A stretch of 64,000 nt of DNA from Collinsella intestinalis DSM 13280. GTDB taxonomy: Bacteria; Actinomycetota; Coriobacteriia; Coriobacteriales; Coriobacteriaceae. This document shows positions 35,759-44,492 of this stretch, in pieces. The stretch spans positions 1,047,623-1,111,622 of the forward strand of contig NZ_GG692710.1 in NCBI RefSeq assembly GCF_000156175.1, read 5' to 3'. Each line of letters begins with the position of its first letter. The stretch's first letter is position 1. The position numbers were made by a program, and so were the translations under genes. A model generated the notes under the pieces. That model was not told where the DNA came from. It did not search any database and saw nothing but the letters and a program-made list of their open reading frames with translations.

Positions 35759-36298
35759 CTAGTAGTTGACGACCTGCTCCTCAAAATAGGCCTGCGGATG
35801 AGCGCATACGGGGCACAGCTCCGGCGCAGTGGGACCAACATGCAGATGGCCGCAGTTCAGGCACTTCCAGACCTTCACGCCCTCGCGAGCAAAGACCTCG
35901 CCCTTCTCAACGCGCTCGGCAAGCTTGTTGTAGCGCTCCTCATGGGCCTTCTCAACGGCGCCGACGCCGCGGAACTTGGCGGCGATGGCCGTAAAGCCCT
36001 CTTCCTCGGCGGTCTTGGCGAACTCATCGTACATGGTGGTCCACTCGTAGTTCTCGCCCGCCGCCGCGTCGCGCAGGTTCTCCAGCGTACTCGGGATATC
36101 GCCGCCGTGCAGCTCCTTGAACCACAGCTTGGCGTGCTCGGCCTCGTTCAGGGCCGTCTCCATGAAGATGTTGGAAATCTGAACGAAACCCTCCTTCTTA
36201 GCCTTGGAGGAGTAGTAACGATACTTGGTATGCGCCTGAGACTCGCCGGCGAATGCGGCCTCGAGGTTCTTCTTGGTCTGCGACTGCTCGAAATCCAT
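35759..36298 (-). CDS. rbr: Rubrerythrin
   Basis: A 179-residue non-haem di-iron peroxidase that reduces hydrogen peroxide in anaerobes. The ferritin-like half has [14 protein letters not shown] and the metal glutamates around NEAEHAKLW and VEKAHEERY. The C-terminal rubredoxin domain has Cys146, Cys149, Cys162 and Cys165 ([20 protein letters not shown]). The start at 36298 has GGGAGG 5 nt upstream. It follows the mutY-like gene by 133 bp and an Rrf2 regulator lies two genes upstream, which suggests an oxidative-stress group. Confidence 0.96.
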   Translation of the reverse strand: MDFEQSQTKKNLEAAFAGESQAHTKYRYYSSKAKKEGFVQISNIFMETALNEAEHAKLWFKELHGGDIPSTLENLRDAAAGENYEWTTMYDEFAKTAEEEGFTAIAAKFRGVGAVEKAHEERYNKLAERVEKGEVFAREGVKVWKCLNCGHLHVGPTAPELCPVCAHPQAYFEEQVVNY

Positions 36299-36431
36299 GA
36301 GTTCCTCCCTCGGTGGTGCAACACAGGCACGGCGCCGCGGCTGCACCACATCCACGACCCGATGATGGGCCGGCCCCTATCGAGAAACCGTCCCAATGAG
36401 ATAGTTGTACCCCAATTCCACGATGCCTCAA

Positions 36432-37355
36432 TCAGGCGATGCGCCAAACCCCTTCGTTTTCACAGCAGAACCCCTCGCGTTCCAGATCCGAGAGGATGGA
36501 CTCGACCAGCTCACGCTCCACCGGAGCTCGGCCTGCATCGCGCTCGGAGGCGCAAAGCGCCGCGTGCACGGACGGGGCATCCATCCCCTCCCCGAGTTCG
36601 CCCGCCGCGAGAAGCATGCGCACGATCTCAGCGCGTTTCTGACGACGGGACCCCTCGAACTTCGACTGGCGCGTATACGCCTTAGCGCGTCGAGAGGGGT
36701 TGGGAACGGTCTTTTTGAGGTACGCACCGTAATCGAGCATCGCGTAATACCAAGAACGGGGCGTATCGTCTTCGTCCTGAGGAACGGCGTAAGCACCCAG
36801 GAACCCGCCATCGACGTCGATCGATGTTTCGAACGAATCCAGCCCCGCCGGGCAGGTTGCCTCGACGATGGGAACAAGCTCCTTGTCGGGCACAGACGGC
36901 ACGTCGGGAAAGAGATGGTGCAGTACCACGGTCCTCACGTTCGTCTCGAGGTACACCCCGGGCAGATCGAAGGCGAACGCCCGAATCCCCTGCGCCGTCG
37001 CAGGTCCGATGCCGGGCAGGGCGACGAGCTCCTTCACTTCAGTGGGGAAGACGCCGTCGTAATCGAACGCGATTTGCTCGGCCGCCGCCTTGAGCGCCAA
37101 CGCACGGCGGTTGTAACCCATGCCCTGCCACGCTGCCAACACCTCGGCTGTACCGGCTTCGGCGAGGGCGAACACGCTCGGGAACCGGTCCAGCCATTCG
37201 ACCCAACGGGTCTCCACGCGCGCCACCTGCGTTTGTTGCAACATGACCTCGGACAGCCATATCTCATACGGATCGCGCGTGCGGCGCCACGGAAGGTCGC
37301 GATACAGACGAACCCCTTCCGTCCTCACAAGCGTACGGAAGGGGTTCATGTCCAT
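36432..37355 (-). CDS. MutY-like adenine glycosylase lacking the iron-sulfur cluster
   Basis: A 307-residue HhH-GPD DNA glycosylase. LPWRRTRDPYEIWLSEVMLQ is MutY-like and carries the catalytic glutamate (Glu36); the hairpin is LVALPGIGPATAQGIRAF. The residue matching E. coli MutY Asp138 is Glu137 (YLETNVRTVV). All four cluster cysteines are absent: MLDYGAYLKKTVPNPSRRAK replaces the usual C-X6-C-X2-C loop. The C-terminus lacks a NUDIX-like 8-oxoG recognition domain and instead looks like a short winged helix (from about 255). This matches a known Fe-S-free branch of MutY-like proteins. The start has AAGGAG 5 nt upstream. Confidence 0.87.
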   Translation of the reverse strand: MDMNPFRTLVRTEGVRLYRDLPWRRTRDPYEIWLSEVMLQQTQVARVETRWVEWLDRFPSVFALAEAGTAEVLAAWQGMGYNRRALALKAAAEQIAFDYDGVFPTEVKELVALPGIGPATAQGIRAFAFDLPGVYLETNVRTVVLHHLFPDVPSVPDKELVPIVEATCPAGLDSFETSIDVDGGFLGAYAVPQDEDDTPRSWYYAMLDYGAYLKKTVPNPSRRAKAYTRQSKFEGSRRQKRAEIVRMLLAAGELGEGMDAPSVHAALCASERDAGRAPVERELVESILSDLEREGFCCENEGVWRIA

Positions 37356-37379
37356 GCGTGCTCCTTAAGGGCGAGCAGC

Positions 37380-37862
37380 TTACTTGCCGCACACCTTCCC
37401 ACACGACGCGTATTCGACAAAGCGGTCGCGGTCGGTGAATTTAACGTCAACAGCGGGATATTGACGGTGATTGACGACATCGTCAAGCGTCACAGAATCA
37501 AGGTAGTCGCGCAGCAACTCCTGAGCACCGGCCCAGATGGGGTGATAGCAGCAGCACTCCATACGCGGGCACATGCCCTCCTCGGCAGTGCAGTCGTTCA
37601 TGACGAGCGGGCCCTGCACAGCCTCGACGATCTGTCGAATGGTGATCTCGGACGGCTTGAGGCGCAAGCGCATACCGCCGCGCACGCCACGCAAGCTCTC
37701 CACGATGCCGGCCTGAACCAGACCGTGCTGAATCGAGCGAGCGAAAGAATACGGGACATCCACCGCCTCGGCGGCGGTACGGACCGACAGAAGGCTCTTG
37801 TTACCTTCGGCAAGCATCGCCAGCATTCGGAGGGCGTAATCGGTTTTGCGGGAGATATCCAT
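37380..37862 (-). CDS. Rrf2-family transcriptional regulator, probable Fe-S sensor
   Basis: A 160-residue winged-helix regulator of the IscR/NsrR/RsrR family. It begins MDISRKTDYALRML and has SVRTAAEAVDVPYSFARSIQ as recognition region and LRGVRGGMRLRL as wing. Cys91, Cys98 and Cys103-105 have about the spacing of the iron-sulfur ligands in IscR. It probably senses iron-sulfur status, oxidants or nitric oxide. The mutY-like gene follows by 24 bp in the same direction and rubrerythrin after that. GGAG lies 9 nt before the ATG. Confidence 0.9.
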   Translation of the reverse strand: MDISRKTDYALRMLAMLAEGNKSLLSVRTAAEAVDVPYSFARSIQHGLVQAGIVESLRGVRGGMRLRLKPSEITIRQIVEAVQGPLVMNDCTAEEGMCPRMECCCYHPIWAGAQELLRDYLDSVTLDDVVNHRQYPAVDVKFTDRDRFVEYASCGKVCGK

Positions 37863-38045
37863 CTCAATAAACTCCTTGCTGGGCTTCACGCCACTCGACC
37901 GCAGGTTAAAACACAATCAGTATGAACACGGGCGCCCCGAGAAGACCCCCTATCAATTTATATCAGTTTTTTTCATCAACTATACAACGTTTGACGAAAG
38001 ACGTCCTTTTGGGAACTCATATACTTTAAGACTTAAATCTAACGC

Positions 38046-38073
38046 AAAAAGCCCCGTCAGACGACGAGGCTTT
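38046..38073 (-). terminator. Intrinsic terminator of tRNA-Asp
   Basis: On the minus strand AAAGCCTCGTC (38063-38073) pairs with GACGGGGCTTT (38048-38058) with one G-T pair and a 4-nt loop, followed by TTTTT. It begins 9 bp after the tRNA 3' end. Confidence 0.85.
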
Positions 38074-38081
38074 AATTGCGA

Positions 38082-38159
<78 letters not shown>

Positions 38160-38197
38160 AGGCAGGCAATTCGCTTGTGCTCCTTGCTGCGGGGATT

Positions 38198-38227
38198 AGT
38201 ATACACAGAGAACAACGATGGACGCAA
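38198..38227 (-). promoter_or_regulatory. Promoter of tRNA-Asp with A/T-rich upstream element
   Basis: On the minus strand TTGCGT (38222-38227) and TATACT (38198-38203) are spaced by 18 bp, placing transcription start about 30 bp before the tRNA. Directly upstream (38228-38250) is an A/T run resembling an UP element, sharing AAAAAAGTTCTTGC with the tRNA-Leu promoter at 49012-49040. Confidence 0.6.
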
Positions 38228-38364
38228 GAACTTTTTTCAAAAAAATTTTCCCGTTGCCCAATGGATATAAAACCGCAGGTCAGATGCGATAAAACTCGCC
38301 TTAAACAGGCTTCTTCGCGCCGATGAGCGTAAAACTTTTTCTCTAAACCCATCGCCCATCTAAG

Positions 38365-38392
38365 AAAAAAGGGCCGCGCACATGCGCAGCCC
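38365..38392 (-). terminator. Intrinsic terminator of the GT-LytS-LytR-phosphoesterase operon
   Basis: On the minus strand GGGCTGCGC pairs with GCGCGGCCC around ATGT and is followed by six T. It begins just 4 bp after the phosphoesterase stop codon. Confidence 0.85.
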
Positions 38393-38396
38393 CTCC

Positions 38397-38852
38397 CTAT
38401 AAATCGATGATCTCGACCGAGAGAACTCGGCCCGCCTCCGCCATCAAACGCGCGATGGTGGGCCCGCGCATGCCGCGCGGCAATGAAGCCGATCCCGGAT
38501 TGATCACCAAGCACCCATCAAGACGCTCGATCATGGCGCGGTGCGTGTGACCGCACACGGCCACGTCGACGTCACCCAAAGGCAGCCGCTCGCGGAAGTG
38601 CGATACCGCGAAACGCAGGCCCTCGTACGTGAACTCGTTCAAACGAACGACCTCGGGGCCGTACGCGTAAAAGCCATCATTGTTGCCGAGCACGCCGCGA
38701 ATGGCAGGCACGCTCACCTCAAGCTCGGCCCAATTGGACTCCGATGTGATATCCCCTGCATGGATCAACAGATCGCACCCGTCAATCTCACGCTTGAGCT
38801 CCGGTGCGAGATAGCCGTGCGTATCCGAGACGATGTCGATGCGGCGCGCCAT
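38397..38852 (-). CDS. YfcE/MJ0936-family metallophosphoesterase
   Basis: A 151-residue calcineurin-like phosphoesterase. The metal-binding motifs are IVSDTHG (7-13), IHAGDI (30-35), VLGNND (54-59), CGHTHRA (99-105) and NPGSASLPRG near the end. Substrates of the family include cyclic and bis-phosphodiesters; the natural one here is unknown. It is the last gene of a four-gene operon, its ATG overlapping the response-regulator stop by one base (TAATG). A paralogue of the same family lies at 54169-54732. Confidence 0.9.
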   Translation of the reverse strand: MARRIDIVSDTHGYLAPELKREIDGCDLLIHAGDITSESNWAELEVSVPAIRGVLGNNDGFYAYGPEVVRLNEFTYEGLRFAVSHFRERLPLGDVDVAVCGHTHRAMIERLDGCLVINPGSASLPRGMRGPTIARLMAEAGRVLSVEIIDL

Positions 38853-39580
38853 TACAGATTCAACGCCTTCTTGAGCGGAACCACACGGCGACGGCTCACG
38901 GGGATACGCTCATCTACGCCGCTCACGCCGAGCTGGATGGCGCCGGAAGGCACGGTCTCGACATCTTCGACGTTGACAAGGTTCACGATATATCGGCGAT
39001 GCACGCGGAAGAAGCCGAACTCGCCCAGCTTGGACTCGAACTGCGCGAGCGAGGTGGTGGACAGATAGCGATCGTCCTCCGTGAAGATGCAGGAGTAATC
39101 GTCCTTGGCCATGATGAAGCGGATCTGATCGACCGGGATGAGAACCTTGCGACCGCCCTTTTCCACCGGGATACGCTCGATGTTGGTTGGCTTGGCCACA
39201 GGCTCGACCGGCACCGGCTTGGCGCGAGCGATGACCTTCTCGATCGCGCGGTCCAAACGGGCCTCCTCGACCGGCTTCATGAGATAGTCGACCGCATCCA
39301 CGTCGAACGCCTCGACCGCATGGTCGCTGTAGGCGGTCACGAATACAATCGCAGGCGGATTCTTGAGCTTATAGAGGGCCTCGGCAAGCTGCAGACCCGA
39401 CGCTCCGGGCATCGAGATATCCAGGAACACGACGTCGACCCTCGTCCCCATGAGCATCTCGATGGCGGAGCGGACGCTCGACGCCTCGGTGATGGAGCCG
39501 ATCTTGCCCGTCTGCTCCAAGAGGAAACGCAGCTCAGAGCGCGCAGGGGCCTCGTCATCGACGATCATCGCACGTAGCAT
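38852..39580 (-). CDS. LytTR-family response regulator
   Basis: A 242-residue regulator with a receiver domain (MIVDDEAPARSEL; phospho-acceptor Asp54 in VVFLDISMPG; KPVEEARLD) and a C-terminal LytTR DNA-binding domain from about residue 137 (YSCIFTEDDRYLSTTSL, FFRVHRRYIVNL). It is the partner of the LytS-like kinase encoded 72 bp upstream. LytSR/BtsSR-type systems respond to membrane potential, autoinducing peptides or pyruvate; the signal here is unknown. AAAGG lies about 11 nt before the start. Confidence 0.93.
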   Translation of the reverse strand: MLRAMIVDDEAPARSELRFLLEQTGKIGSITEASSVRSAIEMLMGTRVDVVFLDISMPGASGLQLAEALYKLKNPPAIVFVTAYSDHAVEAFDVDAVDYLMKPVEEARLDRAIEKVIARAKPVPVEPVAKPTNIERIPVEKGGRKVLIPVDQIRFIMAKDDYSCIFTEDDRYLSTTSLAQFESKLGEFGFFRVHRRYIVNLVNVEDVETVPSGAIQLGVSGVDERIPVSRRRVVPLKKALNL

Positions 39581-39652
39581 ATAAATCGATTACCTTTCAT
39601 TCCTACAAATGGGACCCGGCACAGGCGCCGTCCGTACGGTCTCGTACCCATT

Positions 39653-41032
39653 CTACCCCTCGTCGTACATACTACCCTCAAGATCGAGATGCAGGCGAAC
39701 GGCGGTTCCATGTCCGGGCTCGGACTCGACGCTCGTGCGCGACTTGGGCCCGTAGAAGCGCTTGATGCGCTCAGATATGTTGTGCATGGCAACGCCCGCG
39801 CCACCGCCCTGGGGTGCATTAGGGTCGGGAGGTGTCACCGATTGGTCGAACAGGCGCATGGCGGTCTGCTCGTCCATGCCCACGCCGTCGTCGGCGACCT
39901 CGATGGACACCGCGCGATTCCCCGCCATGGCAACGGTGATGGAGATGCCGAGCGGCCCCTCGTCGGGCATGGCATGGCGCACGGCGTTCTCCACCAGCGG
40001 CTGGATGACGAACGCGGGAATCTGCATGTCCTCCGCGTCCTCGTCCACATTGGTGGTCACGACGATACGGTCCTCACCAAAGCGAGCCTTCTCGAACTTC
40101 AGGTAGCGCAACGTCTGGGCGATCTCTCGCTTGACGGGAATGAGCTGGCCGGAGTTCTCGAGCGTGGCGCGGTAGAACTGGGAGAACTCGCGCAGGAGCT
40201 CGCGAGCCCGCAGGGGCTCGGTACGGGTGAGCGCCGCGATGGTGTTCAGCGTGTTGAACAGGAAATGCGGGTTGATCTGGGCTTGCAGCGCGCGGATCTC
40301 GGCGCGGGCGGTGAGCTCGGACTGGCGCTCGAGCTCGTGCACCGTGAGCTGGGTGGAGAGCAGCTCGGCAAAACCCGATGCCAATGCATACTGGGTGCGG
40401 TTGACATGGCGCGGGGAGCGGAAATAGAACTTAAGCGTTCCCACCGCCTGCCCGCGCACCATGAGCGGCGCGATGATGCCCGCCGGAATGTGGCGGCGGC
40501 GTCCCCGCTCGCCGCGCACGTCCATCACGTTGGTGAAGGACTGGGCGATGCCGTGATCGATGACATAGCGCGTGGCGGGGGTGTGAATGGACGATCCCGC
40601 CGGAAAATCCTCAGAGAGCTCGCCCACGCAAGCGAGGACGACCTCGCGGTCGGTGACGGCGATGGTCATCGCACGGGTATGCGGCAGCAGGCGGCGGCAG
40701 ATCTGCTCGGCGCTCTCGGGCGTGAGGCCACAGGTGATGTCCTCGAGCATCTCGGACGCGACGGCGAGCGTCTGCTCGGTGTACTGGGAGCGCAACGTGT
40801 CAGGCGTGAGGAACGCATAGATGAACGCGAGGACCAAGATCACGAGCAGCGTGAGCGCCGCGAGGGTCGTGATCGATTCGACGCCCGTGAGGATGGCGTG
40901 GCCGAACAGGCAGACCAACGCGAAAATCGCCATCGCGCTCAACAGGCGTATGGCGGGAAGCGCATCGACAGGGGCCAGGCCGCGCGCATCGGCGGCGATT
41001 CGGGCGCTCGCCCGCATATCTTGCTTGTTCAT
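39653..41032 (-). CDS. LytS-like sensor histidine kinase
   Basis: A 459-residue kinase with two N-terminal helices (about 28-48 and 52-75), a GAF-like sensor region (about 85-205), the His_kinase domain (AQINPHFLFNTLNT, phospho-acceptor His256) and an HATPase domain (VIQPLVENAVRHAM, VADDGVGMD). Only two helices are present, unlike the multi-helix sensor of LytS itself, so sensing may rest in the GAF region. The start overlaps the glycosyltransferase stop by one base (TAATG). Confidence 0.92.
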   Translation of the reverse strand: MNKQDMRASARIAADARGLAPVDALPAIRLLSAMAIFALVCLFGHAILTGVESITTLAALTLLVILVLAFIYAFLTPDTLRSQYTEQTLAVASEMLEDITCGLTPESAEQICRRLLPHTRAMTIAVTDREVVLACVGELSEDFPAGSSIHTPATRYVIDHGIAQSFTNVMDVRGERGRRRHIPAGIIAPLMVRGQAVGTLKFYFRSPRHVNRTQYALASGFAELLSTQLTVHELERQSELTARAEIRALQAQINPHFLFNTLNTIAALTRTEPLRARELLREFSQFYRATLENSGQLIPVKREIAQTLRYLKFEKARFGEDRIVVTTNVDEDAEDMQIPAFVIQPLVENAVRHAMPDEGPLGISITVAMAGNRAVSIEVADDGVGMDEQTAMRLFDQSVTPPDPNAPQGGGAGVAMHNISERIKRFYGPKSRTSVESEPGHGTAVRLHLDLEGSMYDEG

Positions 41033-42216
41033 TAACGCTCCAACAGGGCACGCAGCCCCTCGTCGCCCGCGAGACCGGCCACGATACTCGGCCAGAAGCT
41101 CACAAAGCGCAGATAATCATCTTGATGCTCGCGCGCATGCTCGCGCGCCTCGTCTATCCCATGGCGATAGACGCGCCAATATCCACGATGCTCGCGGGTG
41201 AACAGGGCGCGGACCAGCGCGGTCTTGCGCACGCGGTCGTCCAGCCCATCCGAGATCCACGGGCCCGGATAAGGCATGAGCGAGGCGGCCGTGACCGATG
41301 TGATGTCGGGTCGGCGCGCGGCGCTGGCGAGCTTGGCGCGCTCGTAGTACCAGCGGTACACGTTTTGCATGAAACGCGGCGCGTACTCGGCCTGGTGGGG
41401 CGGCAGATGCTTGACCACCCAGGCGTTGTCGAACCACACGTCCATACCGGCGAGGCGCATGTTGAACAGGAAGTCCAGGTCCTCACCGCGAGTGATGAAC
41501 GGATCGAAGGACACGCGGCGAAACGCCCGCGCGTGCACGGCAAAGCAACCGCCGCACACGTAATTCGAACGCGAGATGCGCGTGCCCGAAAGAGCACGCT
41601 CCATCCAACGGTTGAACTCGATGCGCTTGGTCCACCAGCGATTGGTGAGACCGTTCTTCTTCGTGGTGTCGGCCAGGGGCGAGCCAGCCTCGTTGTAAAA
41701 GTAGCCGCTCTTGGCGAGGATGGGCAGGCGCTGGCGCGTCTCATGCCCCAGGCCGTACAGGGCCTTCTCCAAGAAATCGGGGGCGAGCACCACTTCGTCG
41801 TCGTCCAAGAACACCACGGCGTCATGGCCGAGAATAGCGGCGCAGACCAAGCCCATGTTGCGAATGGCGCCGTAGCCGCGCAGGGACACGCCCTCGCCAC
41901 GCACCTTGGGCGCGATCGCGGCGACACGGTCCATGATGACCGAGGCCTCGCGGTTGGTGACGAGCGTCACCTCGAGCGAGGGATGGTCCTCGATGATTCC
42001 ATGGACGCGCTCGGCGATGCGCTCCGTGAGCTGCTGGGGGCAGACGAGCAGCACGATGATGCGGCCGATGTTCCTGACCTGCTCGAGGGAGGCCAGGCAG
42101 CGATCGAGCTCGGGGCGCGCGGAGCCCACCTCGGAAGCGTGATCATACGCCCCCGGCGATTCGAGATCGGCGGAATCGCCCGCCCAATAGCTCGGTATCA
42201 CGATGGTTGGATTCAT
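41032..42216 (-). CDS. Glycosyltransferase family 2-like protein
   Basis: A 394-residue cytoplasmic GT-A-fold protein without membrane helices. It starts MNPTIVIPSYWAG and has the nucleotide-sugar site AVVFLDDDEVVLAPDFLEKA, SNYVCGGCFAVHAR and the acceptor-site acid region ITRGEDLDFLFNMR. The substrate is unknown. It is translationally coupled (one-base stop/start overlap) to the LytS-like kinase, an uncommon partner. The start has GGGGAGGG 4 nt upstream. Confidence 0.85.
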   Translation of the reverse strand: MNPTIVIPSYWAGDSADLESPGAYDHASEVGSARPELDRCLASLEQVRNIGRIIVLLVCPQQLTERIAERVHGIIEDHPSLEVTLVTNREASVIMDRVAAIAPKVRGEGVSLRGYGAIRNMGLVCAAILGHDAVVFLDDDEVVLAPDFLEKALYGLGHETRQRLPILAKSGYFYNEAGSPLADTTKKNGLTNRWWTKRIEFNRWMERALSGTRISRSNYVCGGCFAVHARAFRRVSFDPFITRGEDLDFLFNMRLAGMDVWFDNAWVVKHLPPHQAEYAPRFMQNVYRWYYERAKLASAARRPDITSVTAASLMPYPGPWISDGLDDRVRKTALVRALFTREHRGYWRVYRHGIDEAREHAREHQDDYLRFVSFWPSIVAGLAGDEGLRALLER

Positions 42217-42306
42217 GCGCCCTCCCCTCGGCTAACATCTCGAGCGGAAGCGCCTGTAATCGCGCGCCGATTCACGGCGCGCGGTGCGAGCGAACTCCCG
42301 CAGCTA

Positions 42307-42945
42307 TTACCTGTTTGTACCCGTTTGCGCGAGTTCACGCTTGATGAGCGGCGTTTTTGCCAGCGAACGGGCAAGCGGATACCCCAACAGATACATGATA
42401 ACCGCTTCACCCAGCCCCGTGGTCACCAACCCGAAGAGATACATAAGCGGATAGGTACCATCTAGCGAGATGGACGTGAAGGGAATGGTGTAAAAGCCGA
42501 TCCCCTGCAGCAACAGAGGAAGATACGCCGGAACGATGAGGGCGTTGGCCAGCACCGGGCCCATGAGCGCGATCGCCGGACGACGGCGCAGCTTCCAGGT
42601 GATGGACGCGCCAACGAATGTGGCGAGGGAGCCGAACGCCACGTCGAGCATGCCGAGCATGCCCGTACCGGACAGGGCGATGTTGGCGATATTGGCGATG
42701 GCGCAGCCCAGGGTAAGCCCCGGAACGGCCGCAGGCGTGAACAGGGCCAAGACGCACAGGGCTTCGCTCACGCGGAACTGGATGGGGCCCCAGGCGAGAC
42801 TGCCCAAAAACATCACTGTGACAAGCGTGGCGGCGGCGTACACGGCCGCGATCATGCCCACGCGCGCGATGTAATGCGTGTCACGCGAGCGCACGGGGGC
42901 CTCACCCGTCATGACGGAAGGGGTGTTCTTGCTGTTCTGTTCCAT
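42307..42945 (-). CDS. queT: QueT family transporter (ECF S component, queuosine precursor)
   Basis: A 212-residue membrane protein with about six helices that acts as substrate-binding subunit of an energy-coupling-factor importer for queuosine precursors. Family sequence includes ARVGMIAAVYAAATLVTV, LAWGPIQFRVSEALCVLALF and GTYPLMYLFGLVTTGLGE. The start at 42945 was chosen because AAGGTG lies 9 nt upstream. That AAGGTGA can pair with an upstream TCACCTT, so translation may be controlled by RNA structure. No ECF ATPase is in the window. Confidence 0.88.
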   Translation of the reverse strand: MEQNSKNTPSVMTGEAPVRSRDTHYIARVGMIAAVYAAATLVTVMFLGSLAWGPIQFRVSEALCVLALFTPAAVPGLTLGCAIANIANIALSGTGMLGMLDVAFGSLATFVGASITWKLRRRPAIALMGPVLANALIVPAYLPLLLQGIGFYTIPFTSISLDGTYPLMYLFGLVTTGLGEAVIMYLLGYPLARSLAKTPLIKRELAQTGTNR

Positions 42946-42953
42946 GTTCTTCA

Positions 42954-43011
42954 TCACCTTCAAAGAATCGGAGGGCTTTGCTGTTGCTCGCAAAGCCCTC
43001 CGCAAAGGTGA
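42954..43011 (-). promoter_or_regulatory. Structured leader that can sequester the queT ribosome-binding site
   Basis: On the minus strand TCACCTT (43005-43011) is complementary to AAGGTGA (42954-42960), the queT ribosome-binding site. Between them is a perfect 12-bp hairpin (GGAGGGCTTTGC at 42990-43001 with its complement at 42970-42981, 8-nt loop). This is a plausible translational riboswitch-like or attenuator element. It does not match the preQ1 riboswitch consensus as I remember it. Confidence 0.5.
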
Positions 43012-43057
43012 CCGATGTCATCCCCCGCACCGGACGGCGCGGGGCACAGGCAAGCGC

Positions 43058-44320
43058 TTAGACGCGCGCCTCCTGCATGCGGGAGAGCTTTACTAGCATG
43101 ACCAAACCCACTACCAGCAAGATCCCGATGGAAAGCACTCCTAAAGAAGGATCATGCGTGAGCGAGGTCACGACAGATACTAGCAGAGTACCCATGACAG
43201 ATGCGTAACGTCCGAAAATATCAAAGAAGCCGTAATACTCGTTGGAGCGCTCTTTGGGGATGAGACGACCGAAGTAGCTGCGAGAAAGCGCCTGGACGCC
43301 ACCCTGGAACATGCCCACCAGGACGGCCAAGATCCAAAACTCCGCAGCGGACTTGAGGAAGAAGGCGGCAAACAGCACGATGCCCACATAGGCCGCCACC
43401 GCGACGATGATCATGCGCAAGGTGCCCACGCGGCCGGCGAGCTTTCCGTAGATGATCGCCGAGGGGAAGGCCACGAACTGCGTGACGAGAAGCGCCAGTA
43501 CGAGCTGGGTGGAGTCGATGCCAAGGGCGGCTCCGTAGCTGGTAGCCATGGAGATGACCGTGTGGACGCCGTCGATGTAGAAGAAGAACGCGACCATGAA
43601 GACGAGCAACACGCGGTCGTGCATGATGCTGCGCATGGTGTCGGCCAGGCCCTTGAACGTGTTCTTGATGTTGTGGACCACGCCGCTCACGCTCTCGTCG
43701 CGCTCCTTGCCAAAGCGCTGCTGATACGTGCGCAGCAGCGGAACGGTGAAGGCGAGCCACCACAAGGCGGTGATGATGAAGCAGATGCGCGTGCAGGTGA
43801 GGGTGTCCAGGCCGAGCATACCCGGGCCGGCGAAGATCAGGGCGATGCATGCCATGAACGGTATGGTAGAGCCAACGTAGCCCCAGGCAAAACCGGAGCT
43901 CGACACCGCGTCCATGCGTTCATCGGTGGTGACGTCGGTGAGCATGGCGTCGTAGAACGTCATCGACGAGTTGAGGCCGATGGTGCACAGCACATACACT
44001 ACCAAGAACGGCAGCGCCCCCATGGGGATTGCCTCGACCATGCACAAGATGACACCGGTGAAGAAAAAGCCCGTGAAGAACTTGATCTTATTGCCCGCAT
44101 AATCGGCCAGCGAACCCAGGATGGGCATGAGCAGGGCCACCACAAGAGAGGCGACCGTCTGGGCATTGGCCCAGGCGGTCACCAGCTCCGCCGGGTGCGC
44201 GCCGGTGTTGATGGCGTTGAAGTAGATGGGCACGACAGCGGTGTTCAGCAGGACGAGGGCGGAATTGCCCACGTCGTACATGACCCAGTTGCGCTCCATC
44301 TTGGTGTATTTGAGTGCCAT
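43058..44320 (-). CDS. MFS transporter, UMF1 (Atg22-like) family
   Basis: A 420-residue permease with 12 predicted helices. The N-terminus (NWVMYDVGNSALVLLNTAVV) and SSMTFYDAMLTDVTTDERMD then SSSGFAWGYVGS are typical of the UMF1 branch, whose substrates are mostly unknown (amino acid efflux in fungi). A loop in the middle carries an Arg/Lys-rich segment (RTYQQRFGKERDE). GAAGGG lies 9 nt before the start. Its promoter region holds GTATCGTAATGATAC at 44364-44378, a possible operator. Confidence 0.87.
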   Translation of the reverse strand: MALKYTKMERNWVMYDVGNSALVLLNTAVVPIYFNAINTGAHPAELVTAWANAQTVASLVVALLMPILGSLADYAGNKIKFFTGFFFTGVILCMVEAIPMGALPFLVVYVLCTIGLNSSMTFYDAMLTDVTTDERMDAVSSSGFAWGYVGSTIPFMACIALIFAGPGMLGLDTLTCTRICFIITALWWLAFTVPLLRTYQQRFGKERDESVSGVVHNIKNTFKGLADTMRSIMHDRVLLVFMVAFFFYIDGVHTVISMATSYGAALGIDSTQLVLALLVTQFVAFPSAIIYGKLAGRVGTLRMIIVAVAAYVGIVLFAAFFLKSAAEFWILAVLVGMFQGGVQALSRSYFGRLIPKERSNEYYGFFDIFGRYASVMGTLLVSVVTSLTHDPSLGVLSIGILLVVGLVMLVKLSRMQEARV

Positions 44321-44469
44321 GCCAGCGGCCCTTCCCGTCGGTTCCTAACGCTGCTTTAAGCAAGTATCGTAATGATACGGCACGCCACGTTAAGGCTCGG
44401 TAAGTATTCGGCCAAACGGTCGCAAGGCAGTGCAACGGGCCTCACGTGGGGGCCCACTTGGTGGCCCAC

Positions 44470-44492
44470 TTGGGGACAGGTACAGATTGCAA
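44470..44492. repeat. Family C element abutting an ABC transporter stop codon
   Basis: TTGGGGACAGGTACAGATTG lies immediately before the complement of the stop codon at 44493. The same word, with one change, lies directly next to the phosphodiesterase stop at 54169. A GGCCCACTTGG word is repeated twice just left of it. Confidence 0.6.

Noticed and set aside
42946-43057. preQ1 riboswitch upstream of queT
   Set aside because: The leader is structured but I could not match it to the preQ1-I, II or III consensus, so I list it only as an unclassified regulatory structure.
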